A stretch of 64,000 nt of DNA from JADGGM01 sp027307005 (GTDB taxonomy: Bacteria > Gemmatimonadota > Gemmatimonadetes > Gemmatimonadales > Gemmatimonadaceae): assembly GCA_035455745.1 (NCBI GenBank), contig DATIEP010000072.1:12291-76290 (forward strand), written 5' to 3'. The notes under the pieces were generated by a model. The model was given only the letters and a program-made list of their open reading frames with translations, did no database searches and had not been told where the DNA came from. The translations under genes were made by a program, and so were the position numbers. Positions 1-9,406 of the stretch are shown piece by piece; position 1 is the stretch's first letter, and every line of letters starts with the position of its first letter.

Positions 1-1798
1 CGCTGTACCGTTCGATGCGCGCACGCGCCTCGGAGAGGGAGCGCTTCTTCTCCACGGCGTCGCGCAACAACTCCAGGCCCGCCTGCCGCCGCATTTCACT
101 CGCGTCAGCGAGCAGACGGTCGGCCGCGCCCAACAGGTCCGCGTCAGACAGCGCGCGCAATCGGGTCAGCGATCTTGCGCGAAGGTCGCTCGCTTTCCGA
201 TCGAGGAGGTCGATGATGCGCTCGACTTCATCGCTCTCGAGCGGCAAGGCGTCGAGCACGTCGCACGCCGTCGATCGCACCGATGCGGACGCGTCGCCGA
301 GCAACTCGATCGCGAGCGCACGCTCGCCGGGCGAGAGCGTCCGCCGCTTCGGTTCGGGCTGGCCGCGCATGCGGTGCGCCGCCAGCCCGGCGACGGTGCG
401 TAAAAACGCTGCACGCCCATCTGCGTCGAGGTCGCGAATGTGTGGCAGCAGGCGCTCGCCCGGAACATGCGGGGCGTGAACGACCATCGCCGCCGCAACG
501 TGCGAGCGCTCGAGCGTGTGCTTCCACCACGGCCAGACAATGGTGTCGAGCAACTGGCCGCGCTTCGGAATCCGCGCAATGAGCCGTTCCAGATGCCCGA
601 ACATCGTGTCGACATCGACGTGCTTCGACCGGTCGGTGAAAAAGCCGTTGAGCGCCCGCGCGGCAACCCGGAGATCGGCGTCGCCTAACAGAGTGGCGAG
701 CACCGGGAACGCGCTCGACCACGACGACTGCACGAGAATGTGCGCGGCCACGAACCGCATCGATGCGGAGCTCGATGACGCGAGCGTGGTCGCGAGTGGA
801 ATGACCGCCTCGACGTCGTCGAACGCGACGCTCCAGAGCGCGAGGTACGCCGTCTCCGCGTCGTCACCGTTCAGGGCGGCCTCTCGCGCGGCGGGATTGT
901 CGAGCAGCGAGAGCACTCGGCCCAGCAACGCATCGATCTTTACCTGCGCGGTGCCGTCCCAGAGAAAGCCGAACCAGGTGTCGGCGGCGCGAATGACCGA
1001 TGAGAAGCGCGCGAGGTTGTGTTCTCGGATGACAGTGACAATCCGGCGAAAGGCCGCCGGGTGCGACTCATCGACGCTTTCCAGAATGACCTGTCGCAGG
1101 CCTTCCTCGCGCTGCGCCGCAAGGAGCAGACGCTCGACGAGCTCCCATGCGTCCGGCCGTGCGCAGCTCAGCAGCGCCTGTGTCACGTGCCGACCCATTT
1201 GGGCAGTCGGGTGAGCGCCTCGCACCGTTGCAGCGAGCACCTCGAACACGGTGTCACCGGTGGCGCCGCCGGCATCGATCGCTCCCGCGAGCAACCAGCC
1301 GAGGTCGACGGCGCCGGACCAACCCGCGAGATGCGCTCCGTGCTCGGCGATCCACACGATGTCCGCGTCGTAGTCGCCGAGGAGTAGAGCAACGTTCGCG
1401 AGCCATCGTCCGCGAATGCCGGCGAGCGTTGCCCGCGACATCGGCGCACGGAACGGGCGGCGCGACAGCCCTTCGGTGTACGGGCGCCGAACGAGCGCGT
1501 GGAGTGCACACGCGACGCTGGCGTCCAGCCGCGGCAGGAGGGTCCGTGCCAGCCGTCGCCACTCGTCATCTGAAAGCTCGCGGAGCTGCGCGCCTAACTC
1601 CGCGCGGTGGCGCGCAATCACGGCATGGCGCGACAACCGCGGCGCCTCGCACGCCTTCTCGAGGACGGCGCGCATCGTGGACGGGATGCCGGCGCCGACG
1701 AGCGCCGCGGCCTGTTGGGCAATGCCCGTCAAGCGGGCGTGCAGCGCACCCGGTCGACGCTTGGCGGCCAGCTCGGCGTTGATTTGCTCGTTGTCCAT
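1..1798 (-). CDS. HEAT-like repeat protein, 3' end cut by window edge
   Basis: An uninterrupted minus-strand frame runs from ATG at 1798 to the first base of the window, about 599 codons with no stop, so the C-terminus lies outside. It begins MDNEQINAELAAKRRPG. The visible protein is almost wholly helical in character, with repeated Leu/Ala-rich helix pairs such as ASMRFVAAHILVQSS and ASVRSTACDVLDALP that resemble HEAT/ARM repeats. No signal peptide, membrane segment or catalytic motif is visible. The ATG lies three bases after the stop of the 142-residue gene upstream, so the two are probably translated together. Several plus-strand open frames over this region are shadows. Large HEAT-type proteins of the DUF4132/DUF5724 (MolR-like) kind look similar, but this identification is only a guess. 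Confidence 0.75.
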   Translation of the reverse strand, partial: MDNEQINAELAAKRRPGALHARLTGIAQQAAALVGAGIPSTMRAVLEKACEAPRLSRHAVIARHRAELGAQLRELSDDEWRRLARTLLPRLDASVACALHALVRRPYTEGLSRRPFRAPMSRATLAGIRGRWLANVALLLGDYDADIVWIAEHGAHLAGWSGAVDLGWLLAGAIDAGGATGDTVFEVLAATVRGAHPTAQMGRHVTQALLSCARPDAWELVERLLLAAQREEGLRQVILESVDESHPAAFRRIVTVIREHNLARFSSVIRAADTWFGFLWDGTAQVKIDALLGRVLSLLDNPAAREAALNGDDAETAYLALWSVAFDDVEAVIPLATTLASSSSASMRFVAAHILVQSSWSSAFPVLATLLGDADLRVAARALNGFFTDRSKHVDVDTMFGHLERLIARIPKRGQLLDTIVWPWWKHTLERSHVAAAMVVHAPHVPGERLLPHIRDLDADGRAAFLRTVAGLAAHRMRGQPEPKRRTLSPGERALAIELLGDASASVRSTACDVLDALPLESDEVERIIDLLDRKASDLRARSLTRLRALSDADLLGAADRLLADASEMRRQAGLELLRDAVEKKRSLSEARARIERYS

Positions 1799-1801
1799 TC
1801 G

Positions 1802-2230
1802 TTAGGCGCCGGCGAGGAAGGTAAGACGGATGAAGACGAGAGTGCTCGTGTCCGTGGGGTAGACCTGGGCGTCGAGGTCGCGCTGCTCGCTGCCGTCCAG
1901 CACGACGAGGTAGAGCCCGTCTTCGAAGCCCGTGAGCGCGGCGCCAACGGCACCCGCCGTGTCGCCAACGATCGACGCGGTGTGACCACCCGGATCGATC
2001 TTGCCGACGATCGCCGCATCGGAGATTTCCCCGTCGGACAGCACCCGCATCAAGCGCCGCCGTCGCTGTCGGTCATCGAACGCTGCGACCTCCGCCGTTA
2101 CCACGCGTGTAATGAGGTCACGAAGGGTCAGGGCATCGTCGCCGCCCCGTCCCGCGCCGGGCGGAACGGGAACCGACCATCGGTCGAGCGAGCGAGGTTT
2201 TGTCCCGAGGACGCGCGTTTCGATGAACAT
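1802..2230 (-). CDS. conserved-looking hypothetical protein, 142 aa
   Basis: The protein begins MFIETRVLGTKPRSLDRW and ends FIRLTFLAGA, with no recognised domain. It is soluble in character, with a basic stretch (DRQRRRRLMRVL) near residue 58 and a hydrophobic C-terminal strand. It lies directly upstream of the large HEAT-like gene with only three bases between them, which suggests that the two products act together. The TAA stop is formed by one copy of the dispersed word GTTAGGC at 1801-1807. I do not recognise its function. The long frame, good codon use and tight coupling to the next gene support that it is real. Confidence 0.6.
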   Translation of the reverse strand: MFIETRVLGTKPRSLDRWSVPVPPGAGRGGDDALTLRDLITRVVTAEVAAFDDRQRRRRLMRVLSDGEISDAAIVGKIDPGGHTASIVGDTAGAVGAALTGFEDGLYLVVLDGSEQRDLDAQVYPTDTSTLVFIRLTFLAGA

Positions 2231-2333
2231 GGGTGAGCCTCAGCGCAAAGACACCCGGGCGGGCGCCATCGTCACTGCGCTGTCATTACGGGATCATGCT
2301 GGACACCCTGTGACCGGCGGCTGACTTCGGCGC

Positions 2334-2456
2334 GTGTCGACACCGACATTGATTCTGCCCGGACCGGTCGCTGCCGGCAAGAGCACAGTCGCCCGCGAGC
2401 TCGTTCGACTCCTAACGGAGGACGTCGCGCTGATCGAAGGCGACATCTTCGTGTAG
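2334..2456 (+). pseudogene. truncated P-loop kinase N-terminus
   Basis: A GTG-initiated frame encodes 40 residues starting MSTPTLILPGPVAAGKST and then hits TAG. GPVAAGKST is a Walker A loop in the usual place for a small NTP-dependent kinase, followed by a helix (VARELVRLL) and a strand ending ALIEGDIF, which resembles the Asp-containing second strand of such kinases. The rest of the fold is missing and no frame continues it before kdsB. It is most likely the remnant of a deleted kinase or phosphotransferase gene. A programmed short peptide cannot be excluded. Confidence 0.5.
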
Positions 2457-2552
2457 ACGCTGCCTAACGCAACGCCGCCCGGCACCGGCTCGAACGGTCG
2501 GACCGCTCATCAGCAGGGAATCGAGTCGGCCGAGCCTCCGTCAGTGACGGGC

Positions 2553-2581
2553 TGGCTTCTTCCAATACCATAGAATATATT
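2553..2581 (+). promoter_or_regulatory. candidate promoter of the kdsB operon
   Basis: TATATT at 2576-2581 stands out in GC-rich surroundings and would serve as a -10 box. TGGCTT at 2553-2558 lies 17 bases upstream as a poor -35. Transcription would begin near 2588, about 40 bases before the kdsB GTG. Similar TATATT boxes precede other genes in this window. Confidence 0.35.
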
Positions 2582-2626
2582 GCATGGCGTGAATCTTGCG
2601 TTGCGCCCCGCTCCCCTCGAGCGACC

Positions 2627-3411
2627 GTGACCACCCTCGCGGTCATCCCGGCCCGTCTCGGCGCCGCCCGGCTCCACCGCAAGCCGCTCCGCCTCCTCGG
2701 CGGCTCTCCTCTCGTCGTCCGCGTCTGGCAACGCGTGCACGACCTCGGCGTCGCCGACGACTGCATCATCGCCACCGATCACGAGGACGTCGCCGCTGCG
2801 GCACGTGACGCCGGCGCCCCCTGCCTGCTCACCGCCCAGACACACCCCTCGGGCACGGATCGCGTCGCCGAAGCCGTCGCACACCCCGAGCTCGCCGCAC
2901 GACGGTTCGACGTCATCCTCAACGTGCAGGGCGATGAACCCTTCGTCACCGCCGAAACACTCGCCGGCGCGGTCGAAATGGTCCGCGATCGCGGCTTCCC
3001 GCTCGGTACCGTCGCCATCCCCGACGATGCCGCAATCCTCGACCAGCCAAGCGTCGTCAAAGTGGTGTGTGCCGACGACGGCCGCGCGCTGTACTTTTCC
3101 CGAGCGGCAATTCCATTCCCACGCGAACGCATCGCCGGCAACGCCGACGACACGCAGCACCTCGCGCGCGGAATGATCCGCCGCCATCTCGGCGTATACG
3201 CGTACACGCCGGCAGCGCTCGCACAATGGGTCGCGCTGCCGCCGCACCCGCTCGAACGCATCGAGCGGTTGGAGCAGCTCCGGCCGCTCGCGGCCGGCAT
3301 GGCCATGGGTGTCGCGCTCGTCAGCACGCCGCCCGAGCCGAGCATCGATACCGAGGACGATCTCAAACGCGCGAATGCGCGCTGGTCTGACTTCACCGCG
3401 AGGCACCGGTA

Positions 3412-3412
<1 letters not shown>
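2627..3412 (+). CDS. kdsB: 3-deoxy-manno-octulosonate cytidylyltransferase
   Basis: This cytosolic enzyme activates Kdo by joining it to CMP (CTP + Kdo gives CMP-Kdo + PPi), the form used to glycosylate lipid A. The 261-residue product has the nucleotidyltransferase signature IPARLGAARL near residues 7-16, SGTDR near 75 and NVQGDEPF near 98, all typical of KdsB. Translation starts at a GTG. The TAA stop shares one base with the ATG of pyrG (TAATG), so CTP supply and CTP use are translationally coupled. It heads a Kdo/LPS transport operon with kdsA, kdsC, kdsD and lptCAB. Confidence 0.93.
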
Positions 3413-5088
<1,676 letters not shown>

Positions 5089-5094
5089 TACGAC

Positions 5095-5904
5095 GTGACG
5101 CAACGATTCCCGTCCGATCGACTGTTCCTCATCGCCGGCCCGTGTGTCGTCGAGTCCGATGATCTGAATTTTCGCGTCGCCGACCACCTCGCGGCGCTGG
5201 CCGAGCGCGTGCCGGGCGGCATCATCTTCAAGGCGAGCTTCGACAAAGCGAATCGCTCGAACCGCGCGGCGCACCGGGGACCGGGCCTCGACGAAGGCCT
5301 CGCCGCCCTCGATCGCGTGAAGTGCCGCACGGGCCTACCTGTCCTAACGGACGTCCACGAGCCCGACCAGTGCGCGACTGCCGCCGAGGTGGTGGACGTC
5401 CTCCAGATCCCCGCGTTCCTCTGTCGCCAGACGGATCTCCTGCTCGCCGCGGGGTCGACGGGCAAGCCCGTCAACATCAAGAAAGGGCAGTGGATGCACC
5501 CGGAAGGAATGCGCGGCGCCGCCGAAAAGGTGCGTAAGGCGGGCGTTAGGCGGCCGGAAGTCGCCATCACCGAGCGCGGCACGTTTTTCGGCTACGGCGA
5601 CCTCGTGGTCGACATGCGTTCGTTCGCGCGTCTCACGGCCGCGTGCTCGGCGCCGGTGGTGTTCGACGCCACGCACAGCGTGCAGCAGCCGGGAAAGGGC
5701 GAAGGCGGGGCGAGCGGCGGCGTTCGCGAACACATTCCCGCGCTCGCGCGCGCGGCGATCGCCGCCGGCGCCAATGGCGTGTTCATCGAGACGCACCCCG
5801 ATCCCGACAACGCGCCGAGCGACGGACCCAACATGCTGCCGTTGTCCGACCTCGATGCGCTCGTGCGCCAGCTCATCGCAGTATGGGACGCGTGCCGCCA
5901 GTGA
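5095..5904 (+). CDS. kdsA: 3-deoxy-8-phosphooctulonate synthase (Kdo-8-P synthase)
   Basis: KdsA condenses arabinose-5-phosphate with phosphoenolpyruvate to give Kdo-8-phosphate. The 269-residue protein shows LIAGPCVVES at the N-terminus, FKASFDKANRSN, PVLTDVHE, DVLQIPAFLCRQTDLL and KKGQWM, which together are diagnostic of the family. The start is a GTG six bases after the pyrG stop. The TGA stop overlaps the likely GTG start of kdsC. Its substrate is supplied by KdsD and its product is dephosphorylated by KdsC, both encoded next. Confidence 0.95.
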   Translation: MTQRFPSDRLFLIAGPCVVESDDLNFRVADHLAALAERVPGGIIFKASFDKANRSNRAAHRGPGLDEGLAALDRVKCRTGLPVLTDVHEPDQCATAAEVVDVLQIPAFLCRQTDLLLAAGSTGKPVNIKKGQWMHPEGMRGAAEKVRKAGVRRPEVAITERGTFFGYGDLVVDMRSFARLTAACSAPVVFDATHSVQQPGKGEGGASGGVREHIPALARAAIAAGANGVFIETHPDPDNAPSDGPNMLPLSDLDALVRQLIAVWDACRQ

Positions 5905-6467
5905 TCGACCCGGTCCTCGCCCGACGCATCAAGCTCGTCGGCCTCGACGTGGACGGCGTCCTCACCGACGGCGGCATCTACCTGGGCGATGTGGCGGGCG
6001 CGGCCATGGAGTTCAAGCGCTACGACGTGCAGGACGGACTCGGCATCGAGCTGCTGCGCAACGTCGGACTCAAGGTCGTGATCGTCACCGGGCGCGTCTC
6101 GGAGAGCGTGCGGCTGCGCGGCAAGGAGCTGCGCATGGACGACGTCGCGCAGGATGCGTTAGCACGCAAGCTTCCGGCGTTGCGGCGCGTGCTCGAGCGA
6201 CACGGCGTCACGGCGCAGGAGACCGCCTTCGTGGGCGACGACATTCCCGACCTGCCGATCCTGCGCGAGGTGGGACTCCCCGTTGCCGTCGGCAATGCCG
6301 TGCCGATCGTTCGCGAGATGTGCGCGCTGCAGTTGGAGCGCGCCGGCGGACGCGGCGCCGTGCGCGAATTCGCCGAGGTGCTCTTGCGCGCGCGCGGCGA
6401 ATGGGAGCGCGCGCTCGAGCTCTACCTTGCGGCACGCGCGGACGTCACGCTCGAGACGACGCTCTGA
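5901..6467 (+). CDS. kdsC: 3-deoxy-manno-octulosonate-8-phosphatase
   Basis: A HAD-superfamily phosphatase that hydrolyses Kdo-8-phosphate to Kdo. The sequence KLVGLDVDGVLTDGGIYLG carries the DxDGVLTDG motif with both catalytic aspartates. VIVTGR and FVGDDIPDLPIL supply the later HAD motifs. The family usually lacks a cap domain, and the 188-residue length fits. I chose the GTG at 5901, which overlaps the kdsA stop as GTGA and leaves only a short lead before the first motif. An ATG at 5883 in the same frame is the alternative. The TGA is one base before the kdsD ATG. Confidence 0.92.
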   Translation: MIDPVLARRIKLVGLDVDGVLTDGGIYLGDVAGAAMEFKRYDVQDGLGIELLRNVGLKVVIVTGRVSESVRLRGKELRMDDVAQDALARKLPALRRVLERHGVTAQETAFVGDDIPDLPILREVGLPVAVGNAVPIVREMCALQLERAGGRGAVREFAEVLLRARGEWERALELYLAARADVTLETTL

Positions 6468-6468
6468 G

Positions 6469-7425
6469 ATGGACATCGTCGACCGCGGACGCCGCGTGTT
6501 CCGCATGGAACGCGAAGCGCTCGAGCAGATCGAGCGGGGCCTCGGCGCGCCGTTCGAGGCGGCGATCGAGCTGCTGGCGGCGTGCAAAGGACGCGTGATC
6601 GTCGCCGGCGTCGGCAAATCGGGACTCATCGGACGCAAGATCGCGGCGACGCTCACGTCCACCGGTACGCCCGCCATGTTCCTGCACCCGGTCGAGAGCG
6701 TGCACGGGGATCTCGGCATTGTGGGGCCGTCCGACGTGGCCATCCTGCTCTCGAAGAGCGGCGCCACCGAGGAGCTGTTCCCGCTCCTGGAACAACTCCG
6801 CCGGTTAGGCGTAAGCATCATTGCCATCGTCGGCGCGCACGACTCGCTGCTCGGCCGGCAGGCCGACGTGGTGCTCGACACCTGGGTTCACGAGGAGGCG
6901 TGCCCGCACGATCTCGCACCCACCACCAGCACCACGGCTGCGCTCGCGATGGGCGATGCGCTGGCCGTGACCCTGCTCGAGCGCAAGGGATTCCGCCGCG
7001 AGGATTTCGCGCGGCTGCATCCGGGCGGATCGCTGGGCAAGCGCTTGCTCACCCGGGTCTGCGATGTGATGGTGACCGATGCACTGCCGATGCTCAAACC
7101 GGGGTCGTTCATGCGGGAGGCCGTGGTCCTGCTGGCCAAGCGGCGCGGCACGGTCGCGGTCGTCGATGAGAATCAGCGCGTGTTGGGCGTCGTGACCGCC
7201 GGCGACCTCACGCGGCTCATGGAGCGCGACGGAGACGTGTTTGCCGTGCTTGTCGATCACGTCATGAACCCACAGCCGAAAACAGCTCGTGCAGACGAGC
7301 TGGGCAGTGCGGTCGTGTTCCGCATGGAGAAATTCGGCATCATGGCGATGCCCGTCCTCGACGGCGACGACCGCATGGTGGGAATGGTGCACCTGCACGA
7401 TCTCATGCGCGCGGGTATCTCGTGA
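6469..7425 (+). CDS. kdsD: arabinose-5-phosphate isomerase
   Basis: KdsD interconverts ribulose-5-phosphate and arabinose-5-phosphate, the first committed step to Kdo. The 318-residue protein has an N-terminal SIS domain (GVGKSGLIGRKIAATL, then FLHPVESVHGDLG), the HPGGSLGK segment near residue 185, and two C-terminal CBS domains, which is the standard architecture. The ATG at 6469 follows the kdsC stop by one base. Upstream extensions of the frame are shadows inside kdsC. The stop overlaps the lptC start as TGATG. Confidence 0.94.
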   Translation: MDIVDRGRRVFRMEREALEQIERGLGAPFEAAIELLAACKGRVIVAGVGKSGLIGRKIAATLTSTGTPAMFLHPVESVHGDLGIVGPSDVAILLSKSGATEELFPLLEQLRRLGVSIIAIVGAHDSLLGRQADVVLDTWVHEEACPHDLAPTTSTTAALAMGDALAVTLLERKGFRREDFARLHPGGSLGKRLLTRVCDVMVTDALPMLKPGSFMREAVVLLAKRRGTVAVVDENQRVLGVVTAGDLTRLMERDGDVFAVLVDHVMNPQPKTARADELGSAVVFRMEKFGIMAMPVLDGDDRMVGMVHLHDLMRAGIS

Positions 7426-7982
7426 TGCGGCGCGGCTGGATCGTGGCGTTAGGCATGGTGGCCGTGGCCGCCGCGTGCTCCAACGGCACCGAGCCCAAGG
7501 TGACGTCGGCGAATCCGCTCGCCGATTCCGCCGACCAGGTGATGTTCGGCGTGTCGACCATGATCACCGACCAGGGCTTGCTCCGCGCCAAGCTGCAGGC
7601 GGACACCGCATACTTCTTCGACGGCAGCACGCGCATCGAAGCCCGCAACGAGAAGACGACGTTCTATACGACCACCGGCGTCGAAAACGCGGTGCTCACG
7701 TCGCTCGAAGGCACGTACAATTCGGCGCGCGGCACCATGCAGGCGCGCAAGAACGTCCTCGTCGTGAGCACGGACAACAAGCGCCTCGAGACGTCGCAGC
7801 TCGACTACAATCAGCAGACGAATCTCATCAGCAGCGACAGCGCCTTCGTCCTCACGCAACCCTCGGGCGTGATGCGCGGCATCGGATTCACGTCCGATCC
7901 GAACATGACCAACCTGCACGTCAAGCGCGTGATCACGGGGGGCGGGACGTTCACGCTGCCGTCGGGCGGGACGTCGCCGTGA
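7425..7982 (+). CDS. lptC: LptC-like LPS transport lipoprotein
   Basis: This 185-residue protein begins MRRGWIVALGMVAVAAACSNG: a short basic start, a hydrophobic stretch and a lipobox-like VAAAC, so it is probably a lipoprotein rather than the single-pass inner-membrane LptC of enterobacteria. The rest is beta-rich, with the repeated amphipathic strands of the LptA/LptC jellyroll fold. LptC bridges the LptBFG transporter and LptA. Placement before lptA and lptB supports the call, since LptC sequences are poorly conserved. ATG at 7425 overlaps the kdsD stop, and a GTG at 7422 is possible. Confidence 0.8.
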   Translation: MRRGWIVALGMVAVAAACSNGTEPKVTSANPLADSADQVMFGVSTMITDQGLLRAKLQADTAYFFDGSTRIEARNEKTTFYTTTGVENAVLTSLEGTYNSARGTMQARKNVLVVSTDNKRLETSQLDYNQQTNLISSDSAFVLTQPSGVMRGIGFTSDPNMTNLHVKRVITGGGTFTLPSGGTSP

Positions 7983-9406
7983 GCCGGATGCGCGCGTGCT
8001 GGACGATCGCAGCCGCGGCCGCCGTCGGCGCGGCGCCGATCGCGGCGCAGCAACCGTCGCAGGCGCCCGCGCCGTCGGGGCAGTGCCAGCTGGTCTACGC
8101 GGCGCGCGATTCCGCGAGCCCGCCGCGCGTCTCGGCCACGAAGTTGCCGAGCGGCCAGTACAACACGTTCCTGGGCGGCGGCGTGATCGCGCGGTGTCCG
8201 GCCCAGAACATGACGCTCATCGCCGACAGCGCCGAGAACTACGGCGACCAGAAGCTGCTCCACCTGATCGGCCACGTGCACTATACGGAGCCCCGCCTAA
8301 CGGAAGACTCCGAGCTCGCCGACTACGACCAGGCCGACGAACACCTCGTGGCCGACGGCAAGGTGCACGCGGTCCTGCCGAGCGGCACGACGCTGGACGG
8401 GCCGCACGTCGACTACTATCGCGTGGCGCCGAACATCCGCTCCGAGGCGCGAATGGTGGCCACCGGTCGGCCGACGATCACGATCATCGAGCACGATTCC
8501 ACCGGGAAGCCCTCGCAACCCATGACCGTCGTCGCCAATTCGGTCGACATGGAGGGCGACACGCTGACGTATGCCTCGATGCACGTCATCATCACGCGCA
8601 CCGATGTCATCGCCACCGGTGATTCGGCGGCAATGAACAGCGCCACCGAGTTCGCGCGATTGATGAAGCACCCCGTGATCAAGGCGCGCGGCGACCGGCC
8701 GTTCACCCTCAGCGGCGACCTCATCGATCTGTACGGCCGAAACAAGGCCATCGATCGCGTCATCTCGCGCGGCAACGCAAAAAGCGTGAGCAAGGATGCG
8801 ACCCTCACCGGTGACACACTCGACTTTGCCATGGCGCAAGGCCGGCTCCAGCGCGTACACGCATGGGGAAAGAACCGGGCGCACGCCTTCAATCCGACCT
8901 ACGACATGGTCGCCGACTCGCTCGACGTGCGGATGCCGGACCAGCGGCTGCGCGAAATCCACGCGTTGCGCGACGCGTATGCGCAGAGCGCTCCCGACAC
9001 CACGAAGATTCACACGAGCGAACACGATTGGTTGCGAGGCGATACCATTTACGCCTACTTCGACAGCTCGGCCAAAGCACTCGCGGACACGTCGACGCAA
9101 CCGGAAATCAAACGCCTCATCTCCTTCGGACACGCGCGGTCGTTCTACCAGATCGCATCCAAGGACACGACGGCGATCGGCCCCTCGATCAACTATGTGC
9201 GCGGCGATCGGATCCAGGTGGCGTTCCTGAATCGCGAAGTACAGACGGTCACGATCACGGGGCAGGCGACCGGCGTCTACCTCGATCCGGCAAAGCCGCC
9301 GCGCGACACGACGAAGAAGGGCAACGCGGACACGGCCGCCGTCAAGTCGCCTAACCGAGCGCCGAAGCCCAAGGCGGACACGGCGCGGGGAGGGGCGTTC
9401 CGATGA
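7979..9406 (+). CDS. lptA: large OstA/LptA-like periplasmic LPS transport protein
   Basis: The product has a signal peptide (about residues 1-23 ending PIAAQQ) and then repeated beta-strand units characteristic of the OstA jellyroll, for example LIADSAENYGDQKLLHLIG and LSGDLIDLYGRNKAIDRVI. LptA forms the periplasmic bridge that carries LPS to the outer membrane. At about 475 residues it is more than twice the usual LptA length, implying several jellyroll repeats or an LptA-like bridge without a separate short protein. No outer-membrane barrel is evident, so it is not LptD. I chose GTG 7979, which overlaps the lptC stop as GTGA; ATG 7988 is the alternative. The charged Lys/Pro-rich tail is probably disordered. 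Confidence 0.75.
   Translation: MSRMRACWTIAAAAAVGAAPIAAQQPSQAPAPSGQCQLVYAARDSASPPRVSATKLPSGQYNTFLGGGVIARCPAQNMTLIADSAENYGDQKLLHLIGHVHYTEPRLTEDSELADYDQADEHLVADGKVHAVLPSGTTLDGPHVDYYRVAPNIRSEARMVATGRPTITIIEHDSTGKPSQPMTVVANSVDMEGDTLTYASMHVIITRTDVIATGDSAAMNSATEFARLMKHPVIKARGDRPFTLSGDLIDLYGRNKAIDRVISRGNAKSVSKDATLTGDTLDFAMAQGRLQRVHAWGKNRAHAFNPTYDMVADSLDVRMPDQRLREIHALRDAYAQSAPDTTKIHTSEHDWLRGDTIYAYFDSSAKALADTSTQPEIKRLISFGHARSFYQIASKDTTAIGPSINYVRGDRIQVAFLNREVQTVTITGQATGVYLDPAKPPRDTTKKGNADTAAVKSPNRAPKPKADTARGGAFR

Larger units (their letters stand above)
2231..2626. other. gene-poor spacer between divergent genes
   Basis: This 396-base stretch separates the minus-strand HEAT-like pair from the plus-strand kdsB operon. 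It contains a truncated P-loop kinase start (2334-2456), two words of the GTTAGGC/GTTAGGA type (2410-2416 and 2462-2468) and an AT-rich patch at 2571-2582 that probably holds the kdsB promoter. No intact gene is visible. Confidence 0.6.

Noticed and set aside
15..2236. Several plus-strand ORFs of 150-230 codons at the left edge
   Set aside because: They are antisense to the uninterrupted HEAT-like frame, are Arg/Ser-rich and have no ribosome-binding signals.
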